Assembly: GCF_020085105.1 (NCBI RefSeq)
Contig: NC_058047.1
Location: forward strand, 15,448,001-15,512,000
Direction: 5' to 3'
Length of the DNA: 64,000 nt
DNA from: Siniperca chuatsi
Lineage: Eukaryota; Chordata; Actinopteri; Centrarchiformes; Sinipercidae
A program made the translations under genes and the position numbers. The stretch's first letter is position 1. Every line of letters begins with the position of its first letter. The notes beneath the pieces are model-generated. The model saw only the letters and a list, made by a program, of their open reading frames with translations, made no database searches and was not told where the DNA came from. Positions 31,305 through 52,039 of this stretch are shown in pieces.

Positions 31305-32933
31305 TTACTCAAACTTGATTCCCTGGGCCAGAGGAAGATCCTTGCTGTAGTTTATTGTGCAGGTTGAACGCCTCATGTACTGCTTCCATGAGTCACTGCC
31401 CGACTCTCTTCCACCTCCTGTGTGTTTCTCTCCACCAAAGGCTCCTCCGATCTCAGCTCCGCTTGTAGGAATGTTGACATTCACGATGCCGCAGTCGGAT
31501 CCTTTTGGCCCCAGCCAGCGGAAAACCCGACCCATATCTTTGGTGAAGATGCTGCTGGAGAGGCCCTGCTGGACTTCGTTGTTCCAGGCAAATGCCTCCT
31601 CTTCTGTCTTGAACTTGAGGACATAGAGTATGGGGACAAAGGTTTCGGTGTGGACAATGGGAGCATCGTGAGCGAGCCCTGTGATGATGGTTGGCTCCAC
31701 GTAGTTTCCAGGGCGGTCCATCACCTTTCCTCCACAGACCAGAGTGCCACCCTGTTGCTTGGCCTGCTCAGTGGCTGCCAGATACTGCTCCACAGCTTGT
31801 TTGGTGTGCAGAGGCCCATACAGGGTGCTGGGATCCCAGGGGTCTCCGATGCGGACTTGTTTGTAGGCCTTGGCAATCCTCTCAACCACTGTGTCGTGAA
31901 CACTCTCGTGCAGCATCAGTCTCCTGGTTGTGGTGCAGCGCTGGCCAGCGGTTCCCACCGATGCAAAGACAGCAGAAGGCACCACAAGATTCAGGTCAGC
32001 ATCGTCAAAAACGATGATAGCATTGTTTCCACCGAGCTCCAGCAGCTTACGACCAAACCTTTCCTGCACCATCATGGCCACCATCTTGCCAACATGGGTG
32101 CTGCCAGTGAACGACACCAGATCCACACGCTCATCCTTTGCCATGGCTGTGCCGATATCAGCGCCTCCGCAGGTCATGGAGCAGATAGCACCGGGCAGGT
32201 TGTTCCGCTCCAGCACCTCAGCCACAATCCTGGTAACTGCAACACTTGTGAGAGGTGTGGTTGGGGCTCCTTTCCAGAGGCAGACGTTGCCACAGGTCAG
32301 AGCGATGGCATTGTTCCAGCCATAGACAGCCACAGGGAAGTTAAAGGCAGTGATGATGCCGACAAGACCAACTGGGTTCCACTGTTCGATCAGGGCATGG
32401 CCTGGTCTTTCTGAGGGCAGGATGGGCCCACCAATCATTCTAGACAGACCAACAGCATAATCACAGACATCAACATATTCCTGAACCTCTCCCACTCCCT
32501 CAACATAGATCTTGCCCATTTCTAGAGACACCAGGCTCCCGAGGACTTTAATCTTCTTTCTGAGCGCGTCTCCAATCTGCCTCACAATCTCCCCTCTTTT
32601 GGGAGCTGGTATATCTGCCCACATCTTCCAAGCCTCCCTCGTCTTCTGGACAGTTTCATCATACTCCGCCAAAGTTGCCTGGGTTACTCTGGCAATCGGC
32701 TCATTGTTGGCAGGGCAGTATGACGTGATGACCTCCCCGCTGCCTCCCCAGCTCCCGTTGTAAACACCAGGGTTGTCCTCAGACAGGCCCAGCTCTTTCA
32801 GCCAGGAGTATTTGGGCTGGTTGATGAGGAGACCTGACATGGCTGCTGACTGCTGGCAGTGGACAGATGCAAATTTATTTCTCAAAATGAGCCTGTTGTG
32901 CCGGGCAAGGGTCAGAGTCAGGCAGCGCTGCAT
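31305..32933 (-). CDS. aldh7a1: Aldehyde dehydrogenase 7A1 (antiquitin), intronless coding region
   Basis: Oxidises alpha-aminoadipic semialdehyde in lysine breakdown and also betaine aldehyde, in mitochondria and cytosol. The frame encodes 542 aa ending GIKFE, close to full-length antiquitin. Motifs: nucleotide-site Asn in AFNFPVAV (about residue 198), FTGST (about 275), catalytic-base Glu in LELGGNN (about 299) and nucleophile Cys in GQRCTTT (about 333). All expected residues are present and no stop or frameshift interrupts. The first 31 residues are basic and hydroxylated, as in a mitochondrial leader; the internal Met in [11 protein letters not shown] matches the cytosolic start of other family members. 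The start chosen is the first ATG after a good acceptor (TTGCTTCCAG, exon start 32938). The lack of coding introns is odd, since the human gene has many, and suggests a retrocopy. The orientation is opposite to actl6a. Confidence 0.93.
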   Translation of the reverse strand: MQRCLTLTLARHNRLILRNKFASVHCQQSAAMSGLLINQPKYSWLKELGLSEDNPGVYNGSWGGSGEVITSYCPANNEPIARVTQATLAEYDETVQKTREAWKMWADIPAPKRGEIVRQIGDALRKKIKVLGSLVSLEMGKIYVEGVGEVQEYVDVCDYAVGLSRMIGGPILPSERPGHALIEQWNPVGLVGIITAFNFPVAVYGWNNAIALTCGNVCLWKGAPTTPLTSVAVTRIVAEVLERNNLPGAICSMTCGGADIGTAMAKDERVDLVSFTGSTHVGKMVAMMVQERFGRKLLELGGNNAIIVFDDADLNLVVPSAVFASVGTAGQRCTTTRRLMLHESVHDTVVERIAKAYKQVRIGDPWDPSTLYGPLHTKQAVEQYLAATEQAKQQGGTLVCGGKVMDRPGNYVEPTIITGLAHDAPIVHTETFVPILYVLKFKTEEEAFAWNNEVQQGLSSSIFTKDMGRVFRWLGPKGSDCGIVNVNIPTSGAEIGGAFGGEKHTGGGRESGSDSWKQYMRRSTCTINYSKDLPLAQGIKFE

Positions 32934-33055
32934 GGGTGCTGGAAGCAAACAAAGTTAAAAATTAAGCTTACAAGTTTAAAAATGGTTGAAGAACATCTGT
33001 AAATAATTGTTGACAGAACAGTCTCACTGCAAGGATCAGATGATCTAGCTCTGTC

Positions 33056-33395
33056 TAGGGCTGCCATTAACGAATAATCGTAATTAGTCGTTTTAAAAAA
33101 AATAAAAATAATATATCGAGTAATTGTTGATAAAATTGCATAAAATGGTGAAAAATGCTCATCACAATTTCCTACGCCCAAAGAGATGTATTCAAATGTT
33201 TTGTTTTGTCTGATCAACAGTCTATAATTCAAAGCTATTCAGTTAACAATGATATAAAAATGAGAAAAGCAGCAAATCCTCACATTTGAGAAGCCTGAAC
33301 CAGAGAATGTTTGACATTATCCTTGATAAATGACTTAATCGATTATCAAAATGATAGCTTATTAATTTAATGCCATACTAATCCTTTCAGCTTCA
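33056..33395 (+). mobile_element. hAT-type MITE, near-perfect 8-bp target duplication
   Basis: The 340-bp element starts TAGGGCTGCCATTAACG, ends CTTTCAGCTTCA, and is flanked by GCTCTGTC (33048-33055) and GTTCTGTC (33396-33403), a 7 of 8 match. The interior has CAATTTCCTACGCCCAAAG and TCAAATGTTTTGTTTTGTCT as in the other copies. Confidence 0.8.
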
Positions 33396-33567
33396 GTTCT
33401 GTCAACTGCTGTTAGATTAATAATTAACTTTCAATTTAAAAATTAATAAATAACTTCCAAAAATTGCATCAGCTGCGTTATAGTCCAATGCAGGATACAG
33501 TGAACATGTGCTAAAGGGAATGAGGACAGTCAACAGGTGTTGAATAGAGACTGCTTATTAAACCTGA

Positions 33568-33760
33568 GTCGTTAAATCAATTAATTAACATAAGATTAAT
33601 CAACAACAATATTGATAAAACTATAAACTGAATCTCGTTGGGTTTTGTACACTGTTAGTGGCACAAAACAAGCGATTTGAAGAGGTCACCCTGGGCTCTG
33701 CAAAAATGTAATATTCCCTATTTTCTGATATTGAATAGTCCAATTGTGAAAATGCCTGAT
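33568..33760 (-). mobile_element. Degraded hAT-type MITE remnant
   Basis: AATCAATTAATTAAC, AAACTGAATCTCGTTGGG and GAAGAGGTCACCCTGGGCTC match the family core, but the ends and a central part are lost. Confidence 0.5.
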
Positions 33761-34340
33761 ATTCTCATATCAACTTTATATCAAATACATATAGCAGAAA
33801 GTCAATAAAACATAAGCCACAAGTTAAACAATGTGTATTAGGACTGTAACTGGTTATAATAGTAACTTTTTAGTTGTATGTATTTCATTCAAAATAGTCT
33901 ATGGGTTATATAACCATAGCTCTAAGTGACTCAAGCTAAAGTTACTCAACCATATCCACCCTATGCGCTTGCGCACTTAATCCAACTTCGGACATGCATG
34001 AGGCTGTCGACACTTGTCTTGAACTTTTGATGTTTTATAATACAGAAATAAGACAATTAACACCGACAGTATCGCTGAATGTAAACCAAAAGAATAATTT
34101 CAGGTTAGCATTTTTTTTAAATTATGCATATCACTATGCCGATGTTGGTAGTTTTGCAGCATGACGTGACATGGTCGTCGAGATCAATCTTGTTGAGTCT
34201 AAACGACCGTGACTCAAGGTCCTGCTTTTTATACTCACAAACATCACCGTGCTGTTATAAAGCTTGCACTTACACTATCTGCACGTCAGTTTAATGATTC
34301 AAAGTAAATGTATGCCACTTATAATCAGTGGTTCACTCAC

Positions 34341-34600
34341 GTTGATATCAAGTTCGCAGAGCCACGTCCACTCCAGAGCATGGAAGTATCTGCAGTCTCT
34401 TGATATTTCCGTCACAGCTGAAACGGAAGTACCGATGCTGTGCTGCATTCTGATTGGACAGCCGCCTCTACGCAGTGTGGCGCCTGCTTTGTTAGATTGA
34501 TCCATGCTAACAAATTTCCTTTGTTGTGATTAACCGTAGCGGTTGTGATTCTGCTGTAATAACTTATATTAAGAAAGTTGCTGTTGCGATAATTTAGAGG
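34341..34600. promoter_or_regulatory. Divergent promoter of aldh7a1 and actl6a with aldh7a1 5' exon
   Basis: The segment between the aldh7a1 non-coding exon donor (exon end 34341, donor GTGAGT on minus) and the actl6a ATG at 34601. It contains an ETS-like ACGGAAGT (near 34429), an inverted CCAAT box (GATTGG near 34451) and several CpGs. The non-coding exon would run leftward from about 34450-34500 to 34341. Transcription start sites cannot be read from sequence. Confidence 0.5.
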
Positions 34601-43350
<8,750 letters not shown>

Positions 43351-43973
43351 ATTGCCACCTAACCCGCCCTGTCACTGTCTTTGCCATGAGCTCAACATCA
43401 TGTGTCGTTCACATTGACCCTGGACTCAGGAACACCTGCGGATGATCGCTCTTGTTTTGTATTTGTTTTTAAAAATAATTGAGTTTGTCCATATGCTGCC
43501 TGTATAGGATTTATTGTGAAAATCAGACAAACATCTACAAAGTTTAGTGTCACTATAATGCAATGGGGTTTAATTTCCTTTGTTTATATCAAAACAGTCA
43601 GTATGTTGCCTTATCTTTAGATTGTTGGTGTTTTGTGGAAAACCTTGCATCAAAAGTCAGTTTTTCTGGAACTGACAAAAGCTTGATCTTGCTACATATT
43701 GTCCATGCTTTTTGTCCTTTAGATAGTCTGACATGGTCTAAGGGCCAGTAAATATCAACATGTAGGTCCTAAAGTCAAGTTTTTGATCGCACTGGGAAAA
43801 ACACAACATGAGAAACACAACACAAATTTGGGGGATGTGTGTTTGGAGGAACAACCTTACAGTTTGGAGTGAACAATGTCTTTTGTCCATAAGCCTGTCT
43901 CTTTTGTGTAGTAAGCTCATCGTAGGCAAGGGCCAGTCACTTCTCACCTGTGCTTTGTGTGAGTGTCAGCTCA

Positions 43974-43979
43974 AATAAA
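43974..43979 (+). terminator. actl6a: Poly(A) signal of actl6a
   Basis: AATAAA about 625 bp after the stop, with T-rich and GT-rich sequence following. A second AATAAA is at 44032-44037. The 3' UTR is therefore roughly 43351-44000. Confidence 0.6.
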
Positions 43980-44039
43980 TCTGTATTTAATTTTCACTTT
44001 GCTTGTCATTGGCTACATATGGTCTTTTAAAAATAAAGT

Positions 44040-44596
44040 CTTTTTTTTGTTAAATTATTTCTTAAATGACTTTGTGATGAAAGTATAATAGCCCACTTTT
44101 ACATGTTCATGCTTATTTTAATTCTGCTGAGGGTTTCTTATAGTAATTGCTTATAAGACCGACATGATTGTTTGACATGAAACAAAACAGGTTCAGTTCA
44201 GTTTAAGTAACAGTATTAAATTACTGTAAAGTATAACACATTCTTAAAAGTTCTCCAGAGTCACGCGATCTCCAAACCTTAAATATTTATCTCGCAGACT
44301 AGTAAAACATGATGAGGAAAACTCAATACATGGTGTGTTTTAATATTAAGTATGAAACCAGTGACCAAAACATTTCAAGGTCATGTAGCATAATTTCAAG
44401 GATCAAATAAACAGCTGGACAAATACACTCATACTCTACAAAGGACAACAGTTTCAGACCACCTTCAGTTATTTGACATGAGCTGATTCAGACTCTTGTA
44501 TTCATATTAACTCAGATAAAATGTAGAGAAGGCTTTGTGTCTGGACAGATCACAGCTGTCAAAAACTCCTTAATTGTAAATTGTGCGCTTGAAATT
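44040..44596 (-). other. Spacer and presumed mrpl47 3' UTR
   Basis: AT-rich. No clear AATAAA on the minus strand; an ATTAAA variant (plus TTTAAT, 44339-44344) is the best candidate for the mrpl47 poly(A) signal. No other feature seen. Confidence 0.35.
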
Positions 44597-47500
44597 TCAT
44601 GATGCAGGAACTTTCATTTGAGGAAACTTCTCCTTGAGTTTGGCCTGAGTTCCCCTCTCTGAGCTGGCTTTCCTGGCCTTCTCTCGAAGATGCTTCTCTA
44701 TACGCAGCCTGCAAGACAAAGTATGAAAAGATATCAACATTTATATTTTTGTAAGAACAGGAATTTTGTATAAAAACTTAGTGTGTCGAGAGAGTTTAAC
44801 CCTATCTTTTACATCTACTAAAACACATCTAACACTATATAAAAAGGGCACAATATTGCATGTGTGCCATTTCTTACCTTATGTGTGGTTGGACAAACTT
44901 GGGTGTGTAGAATCTCTTTCGCTTGTACCTTTTATTCATGTACCAAGGAATAGCATACTCTTTGAATCGATACCTGAGGGAAAGAAAACAAGTGTACATG
45001 AATAATGCCACTTCCCACATTTAATTTTCCAAAGCCTGGCCCTTTAGAAGTACTACAACCAGATTACAGACCACCTGCAGAAAGTCTAAAATCAGCTTTG
45101 CAGACACTAAAGAAATTCTGTTGAAATCAAGACCAGGTTTGAATAGTAATAGATATTTGTAACTATAAACCTGATATGGATCCATAAATTTGCTAAAAGT
45201 ATTTTTTGGTTGAATTTTTGAACATTTGTTTCTAATCTGTGTAAACAAGACTGGGACAAAGTGTGTTTGTGGTAATCTGATCTCATGAGACATACACCTG
45301 TCAGGATCCACTCAGACCTTGTGGGGAGTGATCTGGTTCCCCAAAGCCCCAGGGATTTTAATGGTTGAGTAAAAGGTGCCCTGTGGAGTTTACTTGTAAA
45401 CAAAACAAAAGTTATGTTTACAGTCAGTGTTACTCACCAGAACGCATTGTGTGTATGCTTGAGCTCTAACAGATGGGTTGAATGCATTTCTTAAAAACAT
45501 TTGCAAAGCCGATTTTTTAAGTATTATAAATCCAGCATTGTTTACATCCATGTTTACTAGCTTGCAGTCTTCTTCTTCCCTGGCACATTGCAGCATATCG
45601 TATGTGTAGCATATGTGTGACATAATGTATACGAAGACTCTGCCCTCACCAGTAGACGTGTCCAAATATGTTCCTCCTCCAGGCTCCTGGTCTGGCTTTC
45701 TCCTGTCCTGTCTGCAGCAGACGCAGTGCAGTCTCTCTTTCCTTCACCACCGTCTCCAGTCTGATCATCGACCGGTCAACCTGGGAGGAAGAAGACAGCA
45801 AGATTTACCTTAGCCAGGGCTACAACAACAGCCACAATACTGCAAGTACAAACCCTGCATCCCACTTAGCTCTGCCAAAGTTTATTTTATACTTATATTT
45901 TATTTTATACTTATACCCAGTTGGTACTTAATTTATTTGTATTTATATTTTTTATCTGACCTGTATTATAGTGTATTATATCTTCTGCTTAGTACTTCTA
46001 TTCCTGTGTGCACTGACGTGATAGTGAGCTGCTGTAGCAAAAGAGTTTCACCTCTGGGATCAATACAGTATTTCTGATTCTGAAAGGCTGAGCCAAAGTT
46101 GATCTGTCAAATGTGATTCACTATTTCTACAGTAATGGTAGAAATGTCATCTTGAGCATCATACCAACCTTCCTTAATCTTTCTGGACTCGGCATCTGAA
46201 CCCTTTGCCTTCTTGCTTCCTGCTCAAGTGTGCGCAGCATGTTCTTTTCTTTCAACAGCACATACCTGAGACAGAATGAGAGCGTTACACCCAGCTGATA
46301 AATGTTTATACACTGTGAAGCACTAGTTTAATCTCAACAGTGCTTACCAGAGTTTGTGTAAATCTTCATTGCTCTTTGTTCTCAGTTGTTTGGCAGTCCA
46401 AGGTGCAGCTACAAAATTAACAAAAAGTGTGAAATGCTGCCATCATGCCTGGTGGGTACATTTGCGCTACAATGCTACAATACTTCAGTGTTTTACCCGA
46501 CTTCACGTTGGCCTCTCCCCAGTTCTCAGGGAGGTCAAAGAACTCTTCCAGCCCTCTTCTGCTGATGGTTGTGTGCAGGGCTCGACACTGACCCACAGAG
46601 CCGGTGGGACTGTACCAAGACAGGGCAACGAGTGGAGACGTTTCCCTGGTGGGTGCAAAATAAATTCACATAACAAGATTTAAAAGGGATAACCCCTTTA
46701 AATTACAATTTGTATGCTATTTTCCTAAGATTGCACCTCTTAGTTTGAATTTGAACAAGCCTATCCTTCAGGAAGCAGCAGAGAGGCACTTGTTTTAGAC
46801 AAATCCCAAAACAAGTGCATTACAAGTGTGATTTTCATTTGTATATTTTTGTATGAGCATTGAGAACAAGAATTTCATTGCCAACAACTGGTTCACTGTA
46901 ATCGTTTTGCATATGACAAATAAAGAACTTAACTCGTGCTTCTCTTAAAATGTCTCTTCCTTTCCTTTCTGAGACAGAAACTTTTAGTGTTTGCTGGTTT
47001 GTTTGTTTGTTTATTTGCACAACACCAAATAAAAGATAAAACATGATATTGTTAGAAAAATGAAGACACATTAAAACATAGGGAAAGGATTGTGAAGTAA
47101 CAACAGATTGTGTGACTCACTTTAAAAAGGTTAGTCTGTAAGAAAATCTGAATTGGGCATTTGATGCTCTAGAAAATTAGGCTGTTTGGTACTACAATCT
47201 TACCAGTATACTGTTGGTCTGTGAGATTAGTGTTCTAGTTATGACCTAGTTGTAGCATGTGATGACTTCCTGTTCTTAAATACAGTAAATACAACCTTCT
47301 ACAACTACATTTATTGACAACACCATGAAGACCACCCTGGAACTGAAAACACAATATTGTAAACCTAATAGTTATTCATAGTCAAAAACTATAGGCCCAT
47401 GACTCTCTATTTCAGTGTCAATGGATTAACTCAACAAATGTCTGCAGGTAGCATCATACATTTAGGCCTAAAACTTGATGCTGCTATTTTATTTTCAGAT

Positions 47501-47753
47501 AATAACGTTACACAATCTATACAAACCGTTAATGAGGAGTAGAGCGAGTGTTAGCTATGGACACGCTGACTTTAATATGGCTTATATGTCATGTTTTACA
47601 CACCGCAACAGCTTCTTACCTGTAAGGACGAGATGGGTATTTGGTCAAATTAGCAGTACAGTGCTGAGTATTTATCGTTGAAGATATCCTAAAGACATTT
47701 TGAAACTGCTTGCAAAGAGTCAAAACGCGTCCTGCTGATGAGGACGCCGCCAT
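44597..47753 (-). CDS. mrpl47: Mitochondrial ribosomal protein L47 (uL29m), seven exons
   Basis: Component of the large subunit of the mitochondrial ribosome, the homologue of bacterial uL29, near the tunnel exit. Exons in transcript order: 47753-47620, 46645-46497, 46408-46348, 46265-46169, 45780-45650, 44973-44878, 44708-44597. They total 780 nt, giving 259 aa plus TGA, near the human length. Residues 1-70 form a basic, Ser/Thr-rich mitochondrial leader ending around ALHTTISRR. The family signature [14 protein letters not shown] is at 76-89, then [39 protein letters not shown], and a basic C-terminal part with [19 protein letters not shown]. Its start codon lies inside a YY1-type motif (GCCGCCATCTT). 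Head to head with ndufb5, 245 bp apart. Confidence 0.93.
45368..45600 (-). repeat. Dispersed repeat copy in mrpl47 intron
   Basis: It begins GGTGCCCTGTGGAGTTT like the copy at 2690, but the following 45399-45505 resembles the reverse complement of about 2760-2885. Class unknown. Confidence 0.5.
45884..46082. repeat. Retroposon tail-like fragment with local duplication
   Basis: A tandem duplication of TATTTTATACTTATA at 45887-45916, then GGGATCAATACAGTATTTCT followed by GATTCTGA, which resembles the 3' tail of common fish retroposons. No 5' part or target duplication. Confidence 0.35.
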
Positions 47754-47998
47754 CTTTGCCGTCCCACATTACCCGTCATGCATTTTTCTACACCAAATAA
47801 TTATTTTTTTTATTGTTTTACTTTTTAGAGCTATTAATATATGTATGATACAACTTTATATAATGTGCCTACACAATAATACCACTAAACAAGAATACAA
47901 ATTAACGTAACTGCCCTTATTAAAAATGGCGGTTTCCGCTTCACTCTGTCATCAACGAATCAGAGATCGTGTTGTTGAGCCGTCGTCCCACAGTAGCG
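47754..47998. promoter_or_regulatory. Divergent promoter of mrpl47 and ndufb5
   Basis: A 245-bp interval between the two start codons. YY1-type motifs lie at each side: GCCGCCATCTT (47746-47756, covering the mrpl47 ATG) and AAAATGGCGG (47923-47932). The middle is AT-rich and the edges have several CpGs. The layout suggests co-expression of two mitochondrial genes. Confidence 0.7.
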
Positions 47999-50900
47999 AT
48001 GGTGGGAATGAGCGTTCTCAGGTCTGCTGCTGCTTTTGCAGCCAGACTGAGTCCTCTGAAATCTGGAAACAATGCGGCAAATTTGCTCACTCGAACAATC
48101 CCACGGAAAGATAAAGGTAAGAAATACCCTGGCCGTTTAAAGAGTGAGAAGTTTGACCCTAATGGTGGCCGTCACTTCTTATGACCTTGCGCCGGGGCTT
48201 GTTAGCTTGCTAACATCAGCTAGCTGGTAACGTTTCTCCTGCTGTCAACAAAAAGTAAAACGTAGGTTAGCGAAAGTAATTTAATAGTTACAGGTAGCTG
48301 CTCACTTCTTTGTCAGCTAATGAAAATTTTAAACTGCCCGTCTTTTCATTAGAGCAAATGGTATTTGGTACCCGGCGTAATGGTGTTAATAGCGTTTGAA
48401 TGACAATGTATCATCTCATATAGTATCCCATATAATAATGTCCCATATAATCATATCAGAATTCAAGATACAGCTGTGATAATGATCGTAATATAATTGT
48501 TCATATTGCCCACCCGTGATTTATTTAAGACCTATTTGAGGAATGATCATCAGTAATGTGGACATGATGAGGAAATTACAAAAAGTTCACAACATTGACC
48601 TCAACCTTTTAAAATCAAGAAACATTGAATCCACATGACATTATCACTAGAACGAAAATCACAGTCTGTCTGGTCTTATATCATGAGTTCGATACAATAA
48701 AGCACCCAACTTTAATTAGGAAATACATGGTCATGACAGTATCCTCTGCTTTGTTTTGCAGTGGCCGTGCGTTGGGGTCATGGAAAGAAAATGTTTGTCA
48801 TCAAACCCTCTGACTACTATGACAGGAGATTTCTGCGCTTATTGGTGAGTACTGTAACTCCATCTCCTTCATTACCTGTGATTGTGACAAATTAAGGGGG
48901 TGTCCAAGCCCAAATTTGGGAGCTGCAGTTAGTAGATAATAAGATCGATGCCATCAGCAGTCTGTCTTCATAAATAGCCGTGTGTTGATATCCAAGACAG
49001 TGGAGCCCTGCTGTACTTGCTCACTCTTTTGTTTGGACAAGGATACTAAAAGCCTGTAATGTAATGTTACTCAAGTTCAGCTTCACCAACTGTCTTTAAA
49101 GTTGTATTCCTTTAGGTATTTGCATTACTGTTCAAAGCTGGTGGAATTTACTTATCGAATCAACCTAATAAATAACATCCACATTATCGCCTTTATTTGA
49201 GAGCATATTTGCGCATGCTCATGTCATATTTATATTTACAAATGAAGATGCACTAATCCAGAAGGACTTGCATTTAGTTCAGAAATAGAATAATCTTACA
49301 CACTTGGATTACAAACCACAAATAAAATGTCAAATACTTTCGCCTAAAAGTAACGATTATTCCTGATATGTTGGCTTGGTTAGACCTCCAGTCTTGATCA
49401 CCCTTCATGCAGAACAACATTAGAATTTTCAGTATTTAATTTTGTCTTCTCATTTTTTTCTCAGCAATATTATATCCTGCTGACCGGCATTCCTATGGCT
49501 GTCATTGTCACATGTGTGAATGTCTTTGTCGGTAAGTAAGCATATGTCTTAGTCAAGTTTTTTGCTTTATTTGTATAATTTGATAATATTTGGCCACTTA
49601 AAGATGTGATTTAATGAGTAAATTTAAAATAAGTCACATATTACTTAAGTGTGATTGTGCTGTGAAGGTGAGGCAGAGCTGGCTGAAGCTCCTGAGGACT
49701 ATGAACCTGAGCACTGGGAGTACTACAAGGTATGTAGCTAGCATCTTATCTCATTAGTTCTTTCAGAAGTTATTTTTTTGTGTCACTGATCTGAACCCTG
49801 GTTCAGGGAAGGATGGGCTCAAGCATGCATTAAATTAGGAATTGGGCATCACAGTGTGTGCATACCGTAATCATCCTTGCCGTCACAAAGCCTCTGCTGC
49901 AGTGCCAACCTTTAAAACAGCTGTGTTTTCCTCTAGTGAATGTTTCATGTGCATTGTGGTGGCAATATTCAGACCACAGATTTTTTTAAGTGCTATTTGG
50001 ACCTAAACATAGTTCTATAATTAGAGATTTCAGGGAGGAGCCTATGTACAGTTCTCCTTTCATTCATGTGGTAATATTTTAGAGAAATGTAAAAGAATAA
50101 AAGCTAATATAGTCATAGTAATTGATAAACTTAGTGATTACTTTAATTTAACTGGAAAAACCAGTAATTGTTTATTTGGATCAAATACATTTGCAGTCAT
50201 TAAAAATACTTCTGTCTTGTGTGTCTTTTTCCTTGTCATTGCAGCACCCCATCACCAGGTGGATTGCAAGGACCTTCTATGATTCCCCAGTGAAGGACTA
50301 TGAAAAGATGATGGCTGCAATCCAAATTGAGAAAGAGAAGGCAGACATCAGGTGAGTGTTATGTTGTAGCGTCTTTCACCAAAATCCTGTCATGTGTGAA
50401 TGCTAGAAAGCAGTTGTGATACAGTGGCATAAAGACATTTGTAACTGTCCTTAAACTTCACCAGAGACAGAAATAAACGGTCTCTGAAATACATTTTTAG
50501 CATCAAGAAAAAAGATTTCTTTGTATTACAGTTGGCAGCAAAAAAAAAATCATGTTTGGCTTAAACATCAACAGCCAACCATGTACTGGTGTTGCGTAAA
50601 GTGTAACATGATTGCACTACAGCTTGTAGTTTGCCACTTCACATAGCACAGTCAGTTGTGTTGTACCTTTAAGTCTGAATACATTGTAAGAGAGCAGTCC
50701 AATAGTTCTGTGATATTTCTCTGACAGTTGATTTCATTTGAAGGTTTGAGTTCTTTGAACTAACAGATTCCTGTTAGTTAAACAGATATGAGCCAGATTT
50801 CTGTGCACGTCTGTGCCACTGTTCTCTAAATGGATATCATTGTTACAAGTGTCCAGTTGCACTGAAGCATCCAGGCCACAGTGTGATAGTTTGGTCCCAA

Positions 50901-51839
50901 CGCAACAGGTTTCATGTTGTTGAAAGAATTGTTGTTTGTCAGCAGATCCTTCACAAATCTACTTTGCACTTAACTGAAGGTGTTGATGAGTTAGAGGGGC
51001 TGGCCTAGCCATTTGTTTAGTCATTAAACTGTAATCTTATTACTCCAGTGTTAAATAATAATTCTGAATGTATCTTGCCAAACTGAAATGGATTATTTGT
51101 CACACACCAAACGTACATTGTTATGCTTATTAGGACTGAATAAAAATATATGATTAAAAGGGAATGTTATCAAGCAAACCATCTGTATAACACCAGATGC
51201 AAACTGTCTTTGGTACCATTAATGTAAAGAGACCATGTAGAACCTGAAAAAGGAGGGTCAGCCTCTTGATGCATCACCTGGGGAAGATTCAGCTCTCCAC
51301 AACTCCCACCACGATGAAACAAAGTCTCTCAGTAATCAGCAACTGGTTTCTGCTCCTTTCATTCAGCCAGTAAAAGCCAGTTAAAGGAACCCCTCAAATC
51401 CTGTCTATAGACACCTGAACACGAAGCTGATTGGCAACAGTGACATAAACAACACAGTCACACTTTAGATTCCAGGCAGGTTTCTTTGTCGGACTAAGTA
51501 TAGTTTAATCACACAAGGATGTTAATGAGATTCATTGTACAAGCAAAAAGGAAGGTTTGATTTTTCTGAAGAAAGATGTCATGATTTTTCCTTCCTCTTG
51601 GCTTTGTGAAAAGTGAGCAAAGGGCGTTTGTAGCACTATTCTGGGATTCACAACTTGCTCTCGTTTTCTATTTCTGAAGCGTGATTTTATTAATTCATTG
51701 CCTGTTTGTCGTCAACAGACTGACACAGCTGGAGGTGCGTCGACAGATGAGGCAGAAGGGAGACGGCCCGTGGTTCCACGTGGACACCCTCAACAAGGAG
51801 CTAATTGACTACAGTCCCAAGTCATCACCTGACAATTAA
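47999..51839 (+). CDS. ndufb5: NADH:ubiquinone oxidoreductase subunit B5 (SGDH), six exons
   Basis: Accessory single-pass subunit of respiratory complex I in the inner mitochondrial membrane. Exons: 47999-48116, 48762-48844, 49465-49531, 49668-49729, 50245-50351, 51719-51839. They total 558 nt, giving 185 aa plus TAA, near the usual 189. Residues 1-39 ([18 protein letters not shown]...) look like a cleavable mitochondrial leader; about 69-89 ([20 protein letters not shown]) is the membrane helix. The family blocks [19 protein letters not shown] and [20 protein letters not shown] follow. Start: the ATG in GCGATGG that opens the leader; a second Met follows at codon 4. Poly(A) signal AATAAA at 51914-51919. 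Confidence 0.93.
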
Positions 51840-51913
51840 TCCAGACATGTCTGCCATCAGTAGATTATACCGATCAATCTCACTGTTTGTACATTTTTTC
51901 CCCTTCTTGCCTA

Positions 51914-51919
51914 AATAAA
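51914..51919 (+). terminator. ndufb5: Poly(A) signal of ndufb5
   Basis: AATAAA 75 bp after the stop codon, giving a short 3' UTR. Confidence 0.75.
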
Positions 51920-52039
51920 GTATCTATATGGTCTCTGATATTTTGTCCTCCAATGTCTTTATTGTCTTCATGCTGCAAACATGTCTTTGCCTTGTGTGGG
52001 TATAATTATTTAAATCTTTGTGGATAAGTTTATATTGCT

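Larger units (their letters stand above)
32939..34340 (-). other. aldh7a1: Presumed 5' UTR intron of aldh7a1
   Basis: Acceptor TTGCTTCCAG at 32939 side and donor CAAC|GTGAGT at 34340 side bound a 1402-bp intron on the minus strand. It carries one complete MITE (33056-33395) and a second degraded copy (about 33568-33760). The pairing of these splice sites is inferred. Confidence 0.5.

Noticed and set aside
31422-32414. 330-codon open frame on the plus strand
   Set aside because: It lies entirely antisense to aldh7a1. It is a frame shadow of a GC-rich coding region and shows no domain of its own.
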